This document shows positions 22,101 through 33,100 of a stretch of DNA of 64,000 nucleotides, piece by piece; the stretch's first letter is position 1, and every line of letters starts with the position of its first letter. The position numbers and the translations under genes were made by a program. This DNA is from Nematostella vectensis (Eukaryota; Cnidaria; Anthozoa; Actiniaria; Edwardsiidae), in the NCBI RefSeq assembly GCF_932526225.1, contig NC_064041.1, positions 6,035,042 to 6,099,041 on the forward strand, read 5' to 3'. The notes below the pieces were generated by a model that was not told where the DNA came from, did no database searches, and saw nothing but the letters and a program-made list of their open reading frames with translations.

Positions 22101-25100
22101 TAAAACAGGGAAAACTCATTTAATTTTTAAAACATGAGGTTCGTTTTTTTGTGAACATCCATTTAGCACCCACACAGCTTAGTCCAGTGAATTAATTAGA
22201 GTCTTTAATAGAGGTATGTACAATAAAGTTTAGTCAGAGTCTTACTACAACTATTGGTAGTTTTAAGGTTTTAAACAATAGAGTGTAGGCAACAAAGAGT
22301 TGACAACAGCTCTACTAATGTTTTCAAACAAAGCTGAAAAATCCCTTATACTCTGTTTATTACCTGATTTAGATGTTGGCTTCAGTTTCACTGTGACTCT
22401 TATTCCTGGCTTAATGCACTTGTCAATTTTCACTTCCTTTCTCATGCCAGCATTTACCAGGGATCCTCCTGATTGTCCAACTGGTCTATCGAGTACCACA
22501 CCCTCTCTATATGGCATGTCATCATCTATACGCATATGGTGCGGACAGTCTAAGGGGTTTAGAAGTCCTGTGAAACAAGTCCAAAAGTTCAAGTCCAAAA
22601 TTCTAATGCCATTAGTATTGATGATCACGTTTGTTCAGCAAACTAACAAGTTCCCTTTTAAAGATAGTACATGAAAGGACAACCACACCTCAAAATTTAC
22701 ATAGGATTCACCGAAAAAGACTTTAAAACAAAATAAAGAAACCACATTGCGTCATACAGTACACACCAAACACAGAATAACTCAACTGAACTAAGAAAAC
22801 ACATATGGAACCTCAAGAGAAACAATATAATTTTTGTTATTTTATAGTGCATACTATCCTCTCACTCCTCCTACAACAGCTCTAGCAAAAAATGCAATTT
22901 CTTATTAATGCAATTATAACCTAGTTACAATTTGCCAACCAAAGCTGTCAACTTAAAACAAGCACAACGAGCTTCATGCTGCCACAGAAACAACACTCTG
23001 CTACAAAAAATGGATCCAGTCAAATTTTGCACCAAATATTTATGTAAGTGATGTATGACGTAAGTATGATATAGTGGAAGTATAGTATAGTATAGTATAG
23101 TAACAATGATTCTTTATAAATCCCTTGATGAGTGGCAACCATGAAACTTGTTGGAAACTTGTTTTTCTACCAAAATATCCAAGAAATATGCCATACAAAT
23201 AAAAAAACATATTTTATGCAAACCTGCATACTGGAGGTCTTTATGTCTTGGGAAAAAAGCTTTTCTGAGATATTGTGGGCATTCCAGGTATTGTAGAATG
23301 CGTGCAAGCTGTAGATTGGCATCCGCCTTGCTATGGAAATTACTAACGCCATCTTTAGACTTGTCGAGGGATTTCCTAGACTCATTAAAAACTATGACCT
23401 CATCAACATTGAAGACAACAACGGCTCTGGCTATCTGTGAAGCAGAGAGAAATTTATCAGATTGTGCAAATATTGTAAATGAGGTGGGGATATAAGCTCA
23501 TAGTATTTCATATACAGTATCTTTAAAAATATTTAAATGGTATGATTGCATTTAGCTGAGTCTAATGTTGCAATGGAGTGGCCAGCTAAAGGCCTGCCTT
23601 AAAGGTCGTAAGATGTTTGACCTTGATTACTGTGTCTGGTGGACTATTCCACATAGGGATACTTCGGGTGAAAAATGAATATTTGTATGATTTACTCCGC
23701 TAGGTAGCTGCCTATATTTAAGCTTGTGTCCCCTGGTTCTTGAGGAGCCAGGTGTGATCTCTACAGGAAATTTTATATTCACAAGGGTGTTGGATTTTGT
23801 AGAAAAGTTCCAAATCTTTTTTGTCCCGACAATCTTTTAAGGACTCCTAACTGAGGTCAGACATCATTTTGCTGATGCTGCTGGTCTGATGGCAATCATG
23901 CTTTATGAAGCAGGCAGTGCAGAGTTGGATTGATTCGATGGTGTTAATTCCTTTAGATGTGTGGGGGGACCATGCGGTTGTTACAAATTCCATTAGGGCC
24001 CGCACAAGGGAGAGGTATGTAAAGTGCTCCTTGTTGGCACTGCCAAGATGACAAGTTTCGTTGGAGCACCCCTAAAACCCTGTTAGCCTTTCTCTTGACG
24101 CACTACATGTCCCAGTTTAGTGTGCTCATGATTATAACACCCAGGTATTTCTGGAAGCCAACACCCTCTAAGGGGACGTTGTACAGGAATTGGGACACCG
24201 AAGGAGACCTCTTTAGTGTTATTTTCATCTTCATACATTTTTTGGGCGGAAAAGACATCTGCCAAGTTTCAGCCCAAGCTTCTAAACACGAGAGATCATG
24301 TTGCAGATTGAGTTGGTCGTTTTCAGAATTTACATTTCGATAAAGTACACAGTCATCCGCAAACAACTTGTGGGTTTGAGGAGATAGTGTTCGGCAGGTC
24401 ATAAACAGCAAAAAAGGGTGGGGCCGAGCATGGTACCCTGGGGCACATCGGAGATGACAGGTGACCAGTCTGAGGAAGTCGCGTTCAGGACAACACGCAG
24501 AGAGGAAGCACCTAAACCAGGAATGTAATTTTCCCCTAAAACCGTAATGGTGGGCTTTCAAGAGAAGTCGCTTGAGGGGTACCCGAGTCGAAAGCCTTGG
24601 CAAAGTCTAAGAATATAACGTCTACCTGACCATGATTGTTCAAAGTCGTAGCCCAGTCGTGTATAACAGACACTAGTTGAGTCTCGATAATCGTTGCAAG
24701 AAGCCGTGCTGATGAGGGCTAATGATAGAGTTGATGGCCAGGTGCTGCTGACAAGAGATGTTAACGACACCAGTCTATAATTGGTGGGATCCGAGCAAAG
24801 GCCCTTCTTAAAGATAGCTGATATATTTGCTTCTTTCCATGCTGATGGGACATATCCAAGGTCATAAGACTGCTGGAAAAAGCTTGCAAAGATTGGGGCG
24901 AGTTCCATTGCTGCCTCCCGTAAGATTTTAGCTGAAATGAGGTCAGGACCACAGGCCTTATCAGGTCTCATGGTCAGCAGCTGTTTTTTGATACTATTAA
25001 TCTGATCTTGGCAGCATCACTGTAAGGAGTTTCTGGAAGATGAGGAATTTTGTCCAGCTAAGTGGTAAAAACACTTGCAACGTGCAATGCTTCTGCTTTG

Positions 25101-28100
25101 CTGGTGTCAGAAGTGCAAGGTGGGCATACCACTGGATACCGTCCTTAATAGCTTGTGGTAAGAGATGCGCGCTTGGTGTTACTGTAGGCTTGGGGGCCGT
25201 TCGATGGATGAGAGGATAGGCCTCCCATTACCTCTTGGACGTATTTGTCATGCGCAGCACGGAGAGGCTTGGAGGTGACATTACGAAGACGTTTGTAGTT
25301 GTTTAAATGGTGTACCTTTCCTGTGTGCCTGGCTTTTTTGCGAGCTCTATCTCTCTCGTTAATTAAGCGCTTGATTGACAGGCTGACCCAAGGAAGGTGA
25401 CGTCTCTCTTTAGACATTGTATGAGGGACGGATTTGTCGGTTGCTTCTAAAATGCTTTTGGCTATTGTTGCCAAATTCTCCTAGGGGTTCTCCAAGGGGC
25501 ACGATGCCAGGTAAGATGTTGCAAAGGATGCAAGAGCAGCCCGAAGTAAAGCGATGGTTGTCCTTGTGCCATTGGTAGATTTTATGAGGGTGCTTGGGAG
25601 TGTAGCTAGGTGTGAGGTCAACCTCAAACAGGACAGCGTCATGATCACTAATACCTGTTGTAACATGGCATGCACTGATAATATTTGGCAGTGAAGAGAA
25701 TGACAAGTCAAGTGTCTGATCAATGCGAGTTGGCCATCTCACATGCTGTATCGGCCCAAACTTATCGACAAGATCAAGAAGGCTGTGATCACAAATGTGC
25801 ACGGGCAGTTCTTGGTGTAGACAATGGTTTGGCAAGTCAATACCACCGCAATTGAAATCCCCAAAGAGGGTCAATTGGGGGAACTTGGTAATACAATTTG
25901 CTGAGGTAATCATCAAGCAGTTCAAGCGGCTTAGGGTCAACTGATGAAGGGTTAAAAAAGCTGGTGATGTACAGCTTTTTGGTCCTGGAGAATTGGAGAG
26001 AGGCTGTAATGATCTCGCAGCCCTTTACATCGAAGCGAGGCTCCTTAACGACTTTAAGATTGTTTTGGACTGTGATAAATACTCCACCTCCGGATGATAT
26101 GTGATCTTTCCTAAACACCTCAAATTTATCCCAAAATATCGGGCTAGTCGGTATTGAAGGGTCGGTCTTAGATTCACAGCCTATTATTACGTCGGGCTGT
26201 GGATTTCAACAAGAGCATGGAGTTTGGCTTGCTTGTGAGAACTTTTAAGACCATTACAATATCACACACATACTGCACAGTGAGCAAAATTGCATGACTA
26301 TCCTACAGAACAAGTGTAGTGCAAGAAGTTCTGTGTCTGACTTGTCCTAGACATACAGTATATACGGGTGTAGAGCATGAAGTTGCATGTCTGACTTTTC
26401 CTAGAAATACAGTACATACACTGATCAGTGCATGAAGCTGTTGTGTGACTAAATAAGATTGTGTGATGGAGCTGTCCTAAACTACTGTACATCGCACAGT
26501 GAATGAAGTTCTGTGACTGATGGAGGTTGTGTGACTAATTTACCCCACTGTGCAAACACTACAATGGTGGATGGAGTTGTGCGACATACACTGCATGGTA
26601 AACAAATTTATGTGTAACTTAAAAGGGGGGTGAATAGGGGTATGTAAATCCGCAGATCTCCTACATTTTAGGGGCAAATGTGTGGATCCGATTAGATATT
26701 TTTACATCCGCCTGGTTTGACAGATAAACAATATCATTGATTGAAATTCATTTAAAAAGGAAATTCAACCGTCAAAGCAGTCAAAATCCGAAATCTGCGC
26801 CCAAATTATCGACAGATCAGTGATCCGCCGTATTTTCAAAATCCGCCAATCCGCTGAAATAATCATCAAAATCCGTAATCCGTGAGCATTTAGGGGCAGA
26901 ATCCGCCGATCTGCAAACCTATTCACCCCTCCCCTTTAAAGGTCCTTCATATACACTGCACATTTAATGTGCAGTGTATATGATAGCTGAATAATAGCTG
27001 AATGAATGAGCACTGCTCTTACTGTATTTATCCACGTTCACATCTAATTTTAGGGCCTAGTTTTAGTTCGATAAACGCAAAGGTTAAGTCAACCTCTGTG
27101 AGGGTAGATAGCCTGTATCGTAAACAGCTTACCCAGAATACCCAGAAGCTTACCCAGAACACCCAACATAATACCCAGCCAACATAATAGCTGAATGAGG
27201 TTTCCTGACCGTGCTGTATTGCATATACTGTTGCATAGTTGAATTAGGTTTCCTCACCATGCTGTATTGCATATACTGTTGCATAGCTGAATTAGGTTTC
27301 CTGACCATGCTGTATTGCATATACTGTTGCATAGCTGAAATAGGTTTCCCCGCCATGCTGTATTGCATAAATACTGTTGCATACAGTAGCTGAATTAGGT
27401 TTCCTCGCCATGCTGTATTGCATATACTGTTGCATACAGTAGCTGAATTAGGTTTCCTCGCCATGCTGTATTGCATATACTGTTGCACAGCTGAATTAGG
27501 TTTCCTGACCATGCTGTATTGCATATACTGTTTCATAGCTGAATGAGGTTTCTCACCATGCTGTATTGCATATACTGTTGCACAGCTTAACAAGGTTTCC
27601 TGACCATGCTGTATTGCATATACTGTTGCACAGCTGAACAAGGTTTCCTGACCATGCTGTATTGCATATACTGTTGCATGCTGAATTAGGTTTCCTGACC
27701 ATGCTGCATTGCATATACTGTTGCATAGCTGAATTAGGTTTCCTCACCATGCTGTATTGTATATACAGTTGCATAGCTGAATGAGGTTTCCTCGCCATGC
27801 TGTATTGCATATACTGTTACATAGCTGAATGAGGTTTCCTGACCGTGCTGTATTGCATATACTGTTGCATAGCTGAATTAGGTTTCCTCGCCATGCTGTA
27901 TTGCATGTACTGTTGCATAGCTGAATAAGGTTTCCTGACCATGCTGTATTGCATATACTGTTGCATAGCTGAATGAGGTTTCTCGCCATGCTGTATTGCA
28001 TATACTGTTGCATAGCTGAATGAGGTTTCCTGACCGTGCCGTATAGCATATACTGTTGCATAGCTGAATGAGGTTTCCTCACCGTGCTGTATTGCATATA

Positions 28101-29958
28101 CTGTTGCATAGTTGAATGAGTTTTCCTGACCATGCCGTATAGCATATAGTGTTGCATAGCTGAATGAGGTTTCCTCACCGTGCTGTATTGCATATACTGT
28201 TGCATAGCTGAATGAGGTTTCCTCACCGTGCTGTATTGCATATACTGTTGCATAGTTGAATGAGGTTTCCTGACCATGCTGTATCGTATATTCTGTTGCA
28301 TAGCTGAATGAGGTTTCCTGACCGTGCCGTATTGCATGTACTGTTGCATAGCTGAATGAGGTTTCCTCACCATGCTGTATGCATATACTGTTGCATAGCT
28401 GAATGAGGTTTCCTCACCATGCTGTATTACATATACTGTTGCATAGCTGAATGAGGTTTCCTGACCATGCTGTATTGCGTATACTGTTGCACAGCTGAAC
28501 AAGGTTTCCTGACCATGCTGTATTGCATATACTGTTGCACAGCTGAACAAGGTTTCCTGACCATGCTGTATTGCATATACTGTTGCATGCTGAATTAGGT
28601 TTCCTGACCAAGCTGTATTGCATATACTGTTGCATAGCTGAATGAGGTTTCCTCACCATGCCGTATTGCATATACTGTTGCATGGCTGAATGAGGTTTCC
28701 TGACCATGCCGTATTGCATATACTGTTGCATAGCTGAATGAGGTTTCCTGACCATGCTGTATTGCATGTACTGTTGCATAGCTGAATGAGGTTTCCTCAC
28801 CATGCCGTATTGCATATACTGTTGCATGGCTGAATGAGGTTTCCTGACCGTGCTGTATTGCATATACTGTTGCATAGCTGAATGAGGTTTCCTGACCATG
28901 CTGTATTGCATGTACTGTTGCATAGCTGAATGAGGTTTCCTGACCATGCTGTATTGCATGTACTGTTGCATGGCTGAATGAGGTTTCCTGACCATGCCGT
29001 ATTGCATATACTGTTGCATAGCTGAATGAGGTTTCCTGACCATGCTGTATTGCATGTACTGTTGCATGGCTGAATGAGGTTTCCTGACCATGCTGTATTG
29101 CATATACTGTTGCATGGCTGAATGAGGTTTCCTTACCGTGCTGTATTGCATATACTGAGCTGTGAATGAAGTGCCACATACACCACGCAATAGATGAGTT
29201 GCATTACTTACCTGTCCAGCGAGGTAGGTCCTGAGCTCTGCTGACTGTGCATTATCTAATATCGAACCAGGAAGAGCAAGACTAACAGTGAAATCTCGAC
29301 CTGGAGAGAAATGGTACAAATACCTGCTATTAAACAATTGAAGCAGCAAGACTCACAGTTAAGTAAAGACCTGGATTTACAACAGACATGACAACTAAGA
29401 TTTCTACATAATATTTTATTAAATATAAGGATATAATAACCCCCAAATCTCGGACCCAAATCTCTACAAGCAGACACAAAGCCACACTGTGTATGAATTG
29501 ACCGCCTCTCTGAGAACAATGTCGTTTCGCTGAGGTGTCATGCATTAGCCCTTCATGTAAGAAAATGTATAACTTAAAACACATTTTTTTTTTCCAGGGT
29601 GCCTCCTCTCGTTTCGTAGTCTGTATGACTTACCCTTTCCCTGTCTTTTAGACTCCTTCTGGTCTATCGTCGATTCTACCTCAAGTGAATCATCGTTTTT
29701 CTTTTTTTTCTTCTTCTGCTTATCTAAAATCGAATGAATCATTTTTTAACGTCGAACGCGCACGTTTTGCTTAGATACGGACACGAGTGATATAATTAAT
29801 TACCTTTTTTCTTCGACTTCCTTTTCAATCCTTGGTCTTTCTAAAAAATGCAAAACCAGAAGCATCAAACAGACGACTCAATGTCTTTAACGACAACAAA
29901 CAATAAGTAGACAAAAACATGAAAAAAATCAAAATAAGACTCTCACATTATCCGCCAT
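19009..29958 (-). CDS. SPOUT1: SPOUT1 / C9orf114-type RNA methyltransferase, 356 aa
   Basis: Eight exons on the minus strand: 29958-29947, 29840-29804, 29723-29634, 29300-29212, 23434-23224, 22567-22364, 21904-21703 and 19234-19009. All phases join, for 1071 coding bases. The N-terminus is Lys-rich (KDQGLKRKSKKK, KQKKKKKKNDD), as in the family. The core has the diagnostic GRDFTVSLALPGSILDNAQS, ELRTYLAGQ, LNPLDCPHHMR, GLYWGYSVRLA, GTSERG, VNTCPGQGSRTIRTEE-like (here LNTCPGQGSRTIRTEE) and AILISMAAL motifs. The human protein (also CENP-32) has 376 aa and the SPOUT fold of SAM-dependent RNA methyltransferases; it binds the spindle and kinetochore region and modifies RNA. The start ATG lies in a TISU/YY1-like box. 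The exon 7 donor (CAG/gttcag) is weak. Introns 4 and 7 hold a LINE and arrays. Confidence 0.93.
19420..19563. mobile_element. partial MITE ending in GGCTACGCCCCTG
   Basis: The right half shares acaggagggg, ggcattttctcc and the end ggccacccccctggctacgcc with the complete copy at 49413-49569 and the nested copy at 38739-38887. The left end is lost here. Confidence 0.6.
19844..20003. promoter_or_regulatory. cluster of three perfect CRE palindromes
   Basis: TGACGTCA occurs at 19844-19851, 19926-19933 and 19996-20003 within 160 bp, together with CGTCA half-sites. This is the CREB/ATF-type consensus. It sits in SPOUT1 intron 7; the units look partly duplicated, so the cluster may come from a repeat. 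No function is shown. Confidence 0.45.
20690..21475 (-). repeat. CA-rich minisatellite, units of about 30-40 bp, in SPOUT1 intron 7
   Basis: About 17 irregular units of the type cacccacctctactcaccc, with acctcaaccag linkers, in two blocks (20690-21140 and 21318-21475). On the SPOUT1 (minus) strand the unit is G-rich and reads GGTGAGTAGAGGTGGGTGCT, so about ten units carry the donor consensus GGTGAGT. The strand bias is strong. Confidence 0.8.
23590..26250 (-). mobile_element. decayed LINE (endonuclease plus reverse transcriptase) in SPOUT1 intron 4
   Basis: Fragments in several frames run in LINE order on the minus strand: an exonuclease-endonuclease-phosphatase part (SSGGGVFITVQNNLKVVKE, YITSFFNPSS, LFGDFNCGGIDLP, SDHDAVLFEVD), a linker (WVSLSIKRLINERDRARKKA), then reverse transcriptase (RPDKACGPDLISAKILRE, GYVPSAWKEANISAIFKKG and the FADD catalytic motif near 24340). 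Frameshifts and stops interrupt it, so it is inactive. The domain order fits a CR1/Jockey-like element. It is in the same orientation as SPOUT1. Confidence 0.85.
26260..26610. repeat. degenerate repeats of about 60 bp
   Basis: Recurring words gtgcatgaag(t)tctgtg, tgactt.tcctag and acagtacatacactg at roughly 60-base spacing. They are strongly diverged and the borders are not sharp. Confidence 0.45.
26621..26940. mobile_element. MITE with AAAGGGGGGTGAATAGG ends
   Basis: The left end aaaaggggggtgaatagggg faces cctattcacccctccccttt at the right. Sub-terminal cattttaggggca words and many ATCCGC words fill the 320-bp interior. Confidence 0.7.
27010..27184 (+). repeat. 175-bp segment, identical copy A
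   Basis: From gcactgctcttactg to acccagccaaca this is base-for-base identical to 30419-30593. Copy A lies in SPOUT1 intron 4. On both sides it is flanked by tagctgaat words of the 48-bp array, as if inserted into that array. It contains a TACCCAGAA-type short repeat. Confidence 0.9.
27188..29158 (-). repeat. 48-bp minisatellite, about 41 copies, in SPOUT1 intron 4
   Basis: The unit is tagctgaatgaggtttcctg followed by accatgctgtattgcatata and ctgttgca, 48 bp in all, with point variants and a few 1-3 bp indels. Because 48 is a multiple of three, all frames show 16-residue periodic open stretches on the minus strand; these are not genes. The array stops 53 bp before the exon 4 donor at 29211. 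Confidence 0.95.
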
Positions 29959-29962
29959 CTTG
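29951..29962 (-). promoter_or_regulatory. TISU / YY1-like element at the SPOUT1 start codon
   Basis: CAAGATGGCGGA on the minus strand matches the TISU consensus SAASATGGCGGC at 11 of 12 positions and contains the ATG of SPOUT1. TISU elements mark genes with very short 5' UTRs and also bind YY1 in vertebrates. Whether they act so in cnidarians is an inference. Confidence 0.6.
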
Positions 29963-30125
29963 GTTTTTAAGCCCGCAAGGGATTGTGGTTTGGCGCACTC
30001 ACTTTTATCAATAGCCGCTGGGTATGTGTGAAGGCGCAATAGCGGACTAAACGTGGGCTTTACACACTCGTCGAATTTCTTTGAGAAATCGCTAAATTTT
30101 GGAGTGAAATTTTAAAGAAAATATA
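29959..30125. promoter_or_regulatory. bidirectional promoter between SPOUT1 and EIF3G
   Basis: Only 167 bp separate the two start codons, which face away from each other. No TATA box is seen. A gggattgtggt word near 29978 is close to the ZNF143/THAP11 motif in reverse. Both genes are housekeeping genes, so shared broad transcription is likely. Confidence 0.7.
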
Positions 30126-33100
30126 ATGCCGTCGGCGGATAACGATACAGAGTGAGTACTTTAAGAAATCAGTGTATTTTTATCAAGGGAATAGTCGTAG
30201 AGGTGTTAGAAAATAATAATGAAAGACAACGTATGGTTCAGGCAAGATGACTACTGTAAGTTTACCCATTTTGAATTCATCGACATCCGCGCTTTGATTG
30301 CCATTTGGATCTTGCTTCATAAGGCATTCATCAAACAGCAGTCAGACATCGGGTCTTTTTTGTGCGAATTATGAAAAAAAAGTGAAGGATGAGTTTGTAA
30401 CACTGAACGCCCGAAACAGCACTGCTCTTACTGTATTTATCCACGTTCACATCTAATTTTAGGGCCTAGTTTTAGTTCGATAAACGCAAAGGTTAAGTCA
30501 ACCTCTGTGAGGGTAGATAGCCTGTATCGTAAACAGCTTACCCAGAATACCCAGAAGCTTACCCAGAACACCCAACATAATACCCAGCCAACACAAGCGA
30601 CAACCTGTAGTCCTTGGTAGGGGCTTCGGGATTTACTATGGCTGCGGGACATTCATAACTTGTCCTTTTAATGGTTGGATAAATCAGTGTTTGTGACTTT
30701 ACTGCCCCTCCGTTGTCTTCTTAAACACAAACACGCTCTATGAAAGTGCTAGCTCCGCCCCCTTTTTAGCAAGCTCTCACGCAAGGTGTCGTCATTCACA
30801 ATTAGACTTCATTGACTACGGACCTCTAAAACTGCCAGAAGAAAACAGCAATAAGTAAAGCTGTTACGACAAACGACAACTTTAAAGTACAAAAGAATAT
30901 TAATGAACCATAAGGTATATTCGGTAAAGGGTTTGGAGTCAATTATGTAGAAAAACAAGAACAAAAATTGTCATTGAGAAATCAAACAGTGTGCGCTCGT
31001 TTGAATTAAAAAATAAAATTTAAAAACGGAGTGTGCCAGCTTATTTGAAATGGCATCATTCAGGTGTGCGTGCAGACAACCAACAATGTTGCAAAATTTC
31101 TCACTTCAAAAGCTATCTAATCCTCCATTATTTTTTATTTTGTTAGGCTAATGAATAGACTGTGTTAGCTTCAATGATGTGTTTTCGGCCAATCTTTAGC
31201 TCTATTATAGCTTTCTGGCTTCTCTCTACGGAGCTCTGCACTCAGTGATGTCAAATGACGAATGACAGCTTGCCTAAGGCGAGTCTCCTTTCTAGTGTGC
31301 ATGCATGTTATAGCTCCCCAGTAGCTTCTGCAGGCTCCACATTGCAATAATAAAAGCAAGAATATTGTTAATGAGATATGTTAAAATACAGTTTGTACTG
31401 AATTGTCCCTTACTGATTTATTTATGTATTTTCATATGTTGGTCCAGTAAAGGTATATTTCAAAAATTACAGTTACATGTTTATTTAAGCAGCATTTTCA
31501 CCAGTTTGCTTCTTAAGGGCCGACAGAAACCTCAATCATTAAAAGACAATAGAGATTTAATCTGCACTATTTAAGAGGCCATCCGCTCTAAATCACATCC
31601 TCAAAGATACTTCCAGTAGACACAGTACTCTCACAAGTTTTCCGTTAATAAAATAATCTGAGATTGTTATCTAATTAACCGGAAGTAAACTGGTAACAAT
31701 GTGGCTTTAAGAAAAATGAATTTTGTTGCTTTTCTGTGGGTTCAAAGTTACTGTATGTGGTAAACATCTTGATTCTCAAAATAATATTTTCATACAAGTA
31801 TATATGCTTATTAAGTGAGAAGCCAAATGGTAGTGATCTTGTTGACAAAAAAAACACATGTTTTTCTATCTAAATAAATATTCATGATTTCAGTGAGAAG
31901 CCAAGCTGGGCTGACCTTGTTGACGAGGCAGGCGAAACAGGACTGACAGGTACAGTCTCAGGCGTAGCCAGGGGTGTGCCATAGGAACTAAAAAAATCCA
32001 CATATTTACCTAGGGCCGGTTATGCACAAAGCCTGGATAAGTATTATCCACCTGTTAAATCCTTATCCAGCGGATAAAAGTTATCCGAGTGGCGTGATTC
32101 AGTTGCACAAAGCCCAAATAAAAGTTATCCAGCTGTTAAAGTAATCCGAATGATAGAGGTGGGATAAAATCTTATCCACTAAATAAATGTGAAAAAAAAT
32201 GACTTCTTGTTTTCAAATTTATTGCCAGAGTTTAGATTAATTTTAGACACAGTGAAAGTTAAAACACATGCAAACAACTCTTTTTACAGTTGGTATATTC
32301 ACAATGAACTACGAACTTAAGTAACATGCAGCTCTGGCAGGACTGGAATCAAACTATATACAGTAGTCTGTATTGTCGAAAAATGTGACTCCCAAAGACA
32401 GGAAGAAGCTAAACACTATCCCCTTTTATCATTCCATGATTAACATGCACTTAGCCTCGATAAACTGTTTGTTTTCTGGCACTTTTAGTAGCTTTTTCAA
32501 TGGTCACCATTTTGTTTGAAGGAAAAACAGTGCATGCTTTGCATATTTACCATGGAAATGCGAAGCCATTTAGTGGCAATGATGGGGATTCAGCAGAGAG
32601 TTATTCAGCCTTCGATCCATGCTTTGTGCAATGCTATTTCATCTGGGGATGACTATCCGCTGGATCGGAATTTTATCTGGCGGTTAGCGCCTATTCGGCG
32701 GATAACTTATCCAGGCTTTGTGCAACCGGTCCCTGGATTGCAAAACAGGGAATCGAAAAGGTGTCTAGAATTAGAGCTGTCCACTTGGCCATTATCAGAA
32801 AGTAAACTATAGTGTATGCTCACATCTCAGTATTTCTTGTGATTCATTTTTTTATGTGTTACTCAGGTCAAATTCCACCGTCATCAGAAGTCAGAGAAGG
32901 GGAAAATAAAATAGTAACAGAGTACAAGCGGGATGATGAGGGTAAACTGCAAAAGGTATAAGCTTACTAACACTATATAGAGTAACCTAAAACAAGCCTA
33001 GCACGACATGACAGAAAAACATGACATGACGCTTCAAATAAGCCCATTTCACATTGAATAAGGCGGAGAATTTTTCTGAGTACTTGGTAACTTATAGCAA

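Noticed and set aside
27150-29349. Long minus-strand open frames (163, 268, 311 residues) with a 16-residue period
   Set aside because: They run through the 48-bp minisatellite, whose length is a multiple of three, and all frames show similar openness. Only the short SPOUT1 exon 4 part (29212-29300) is real.
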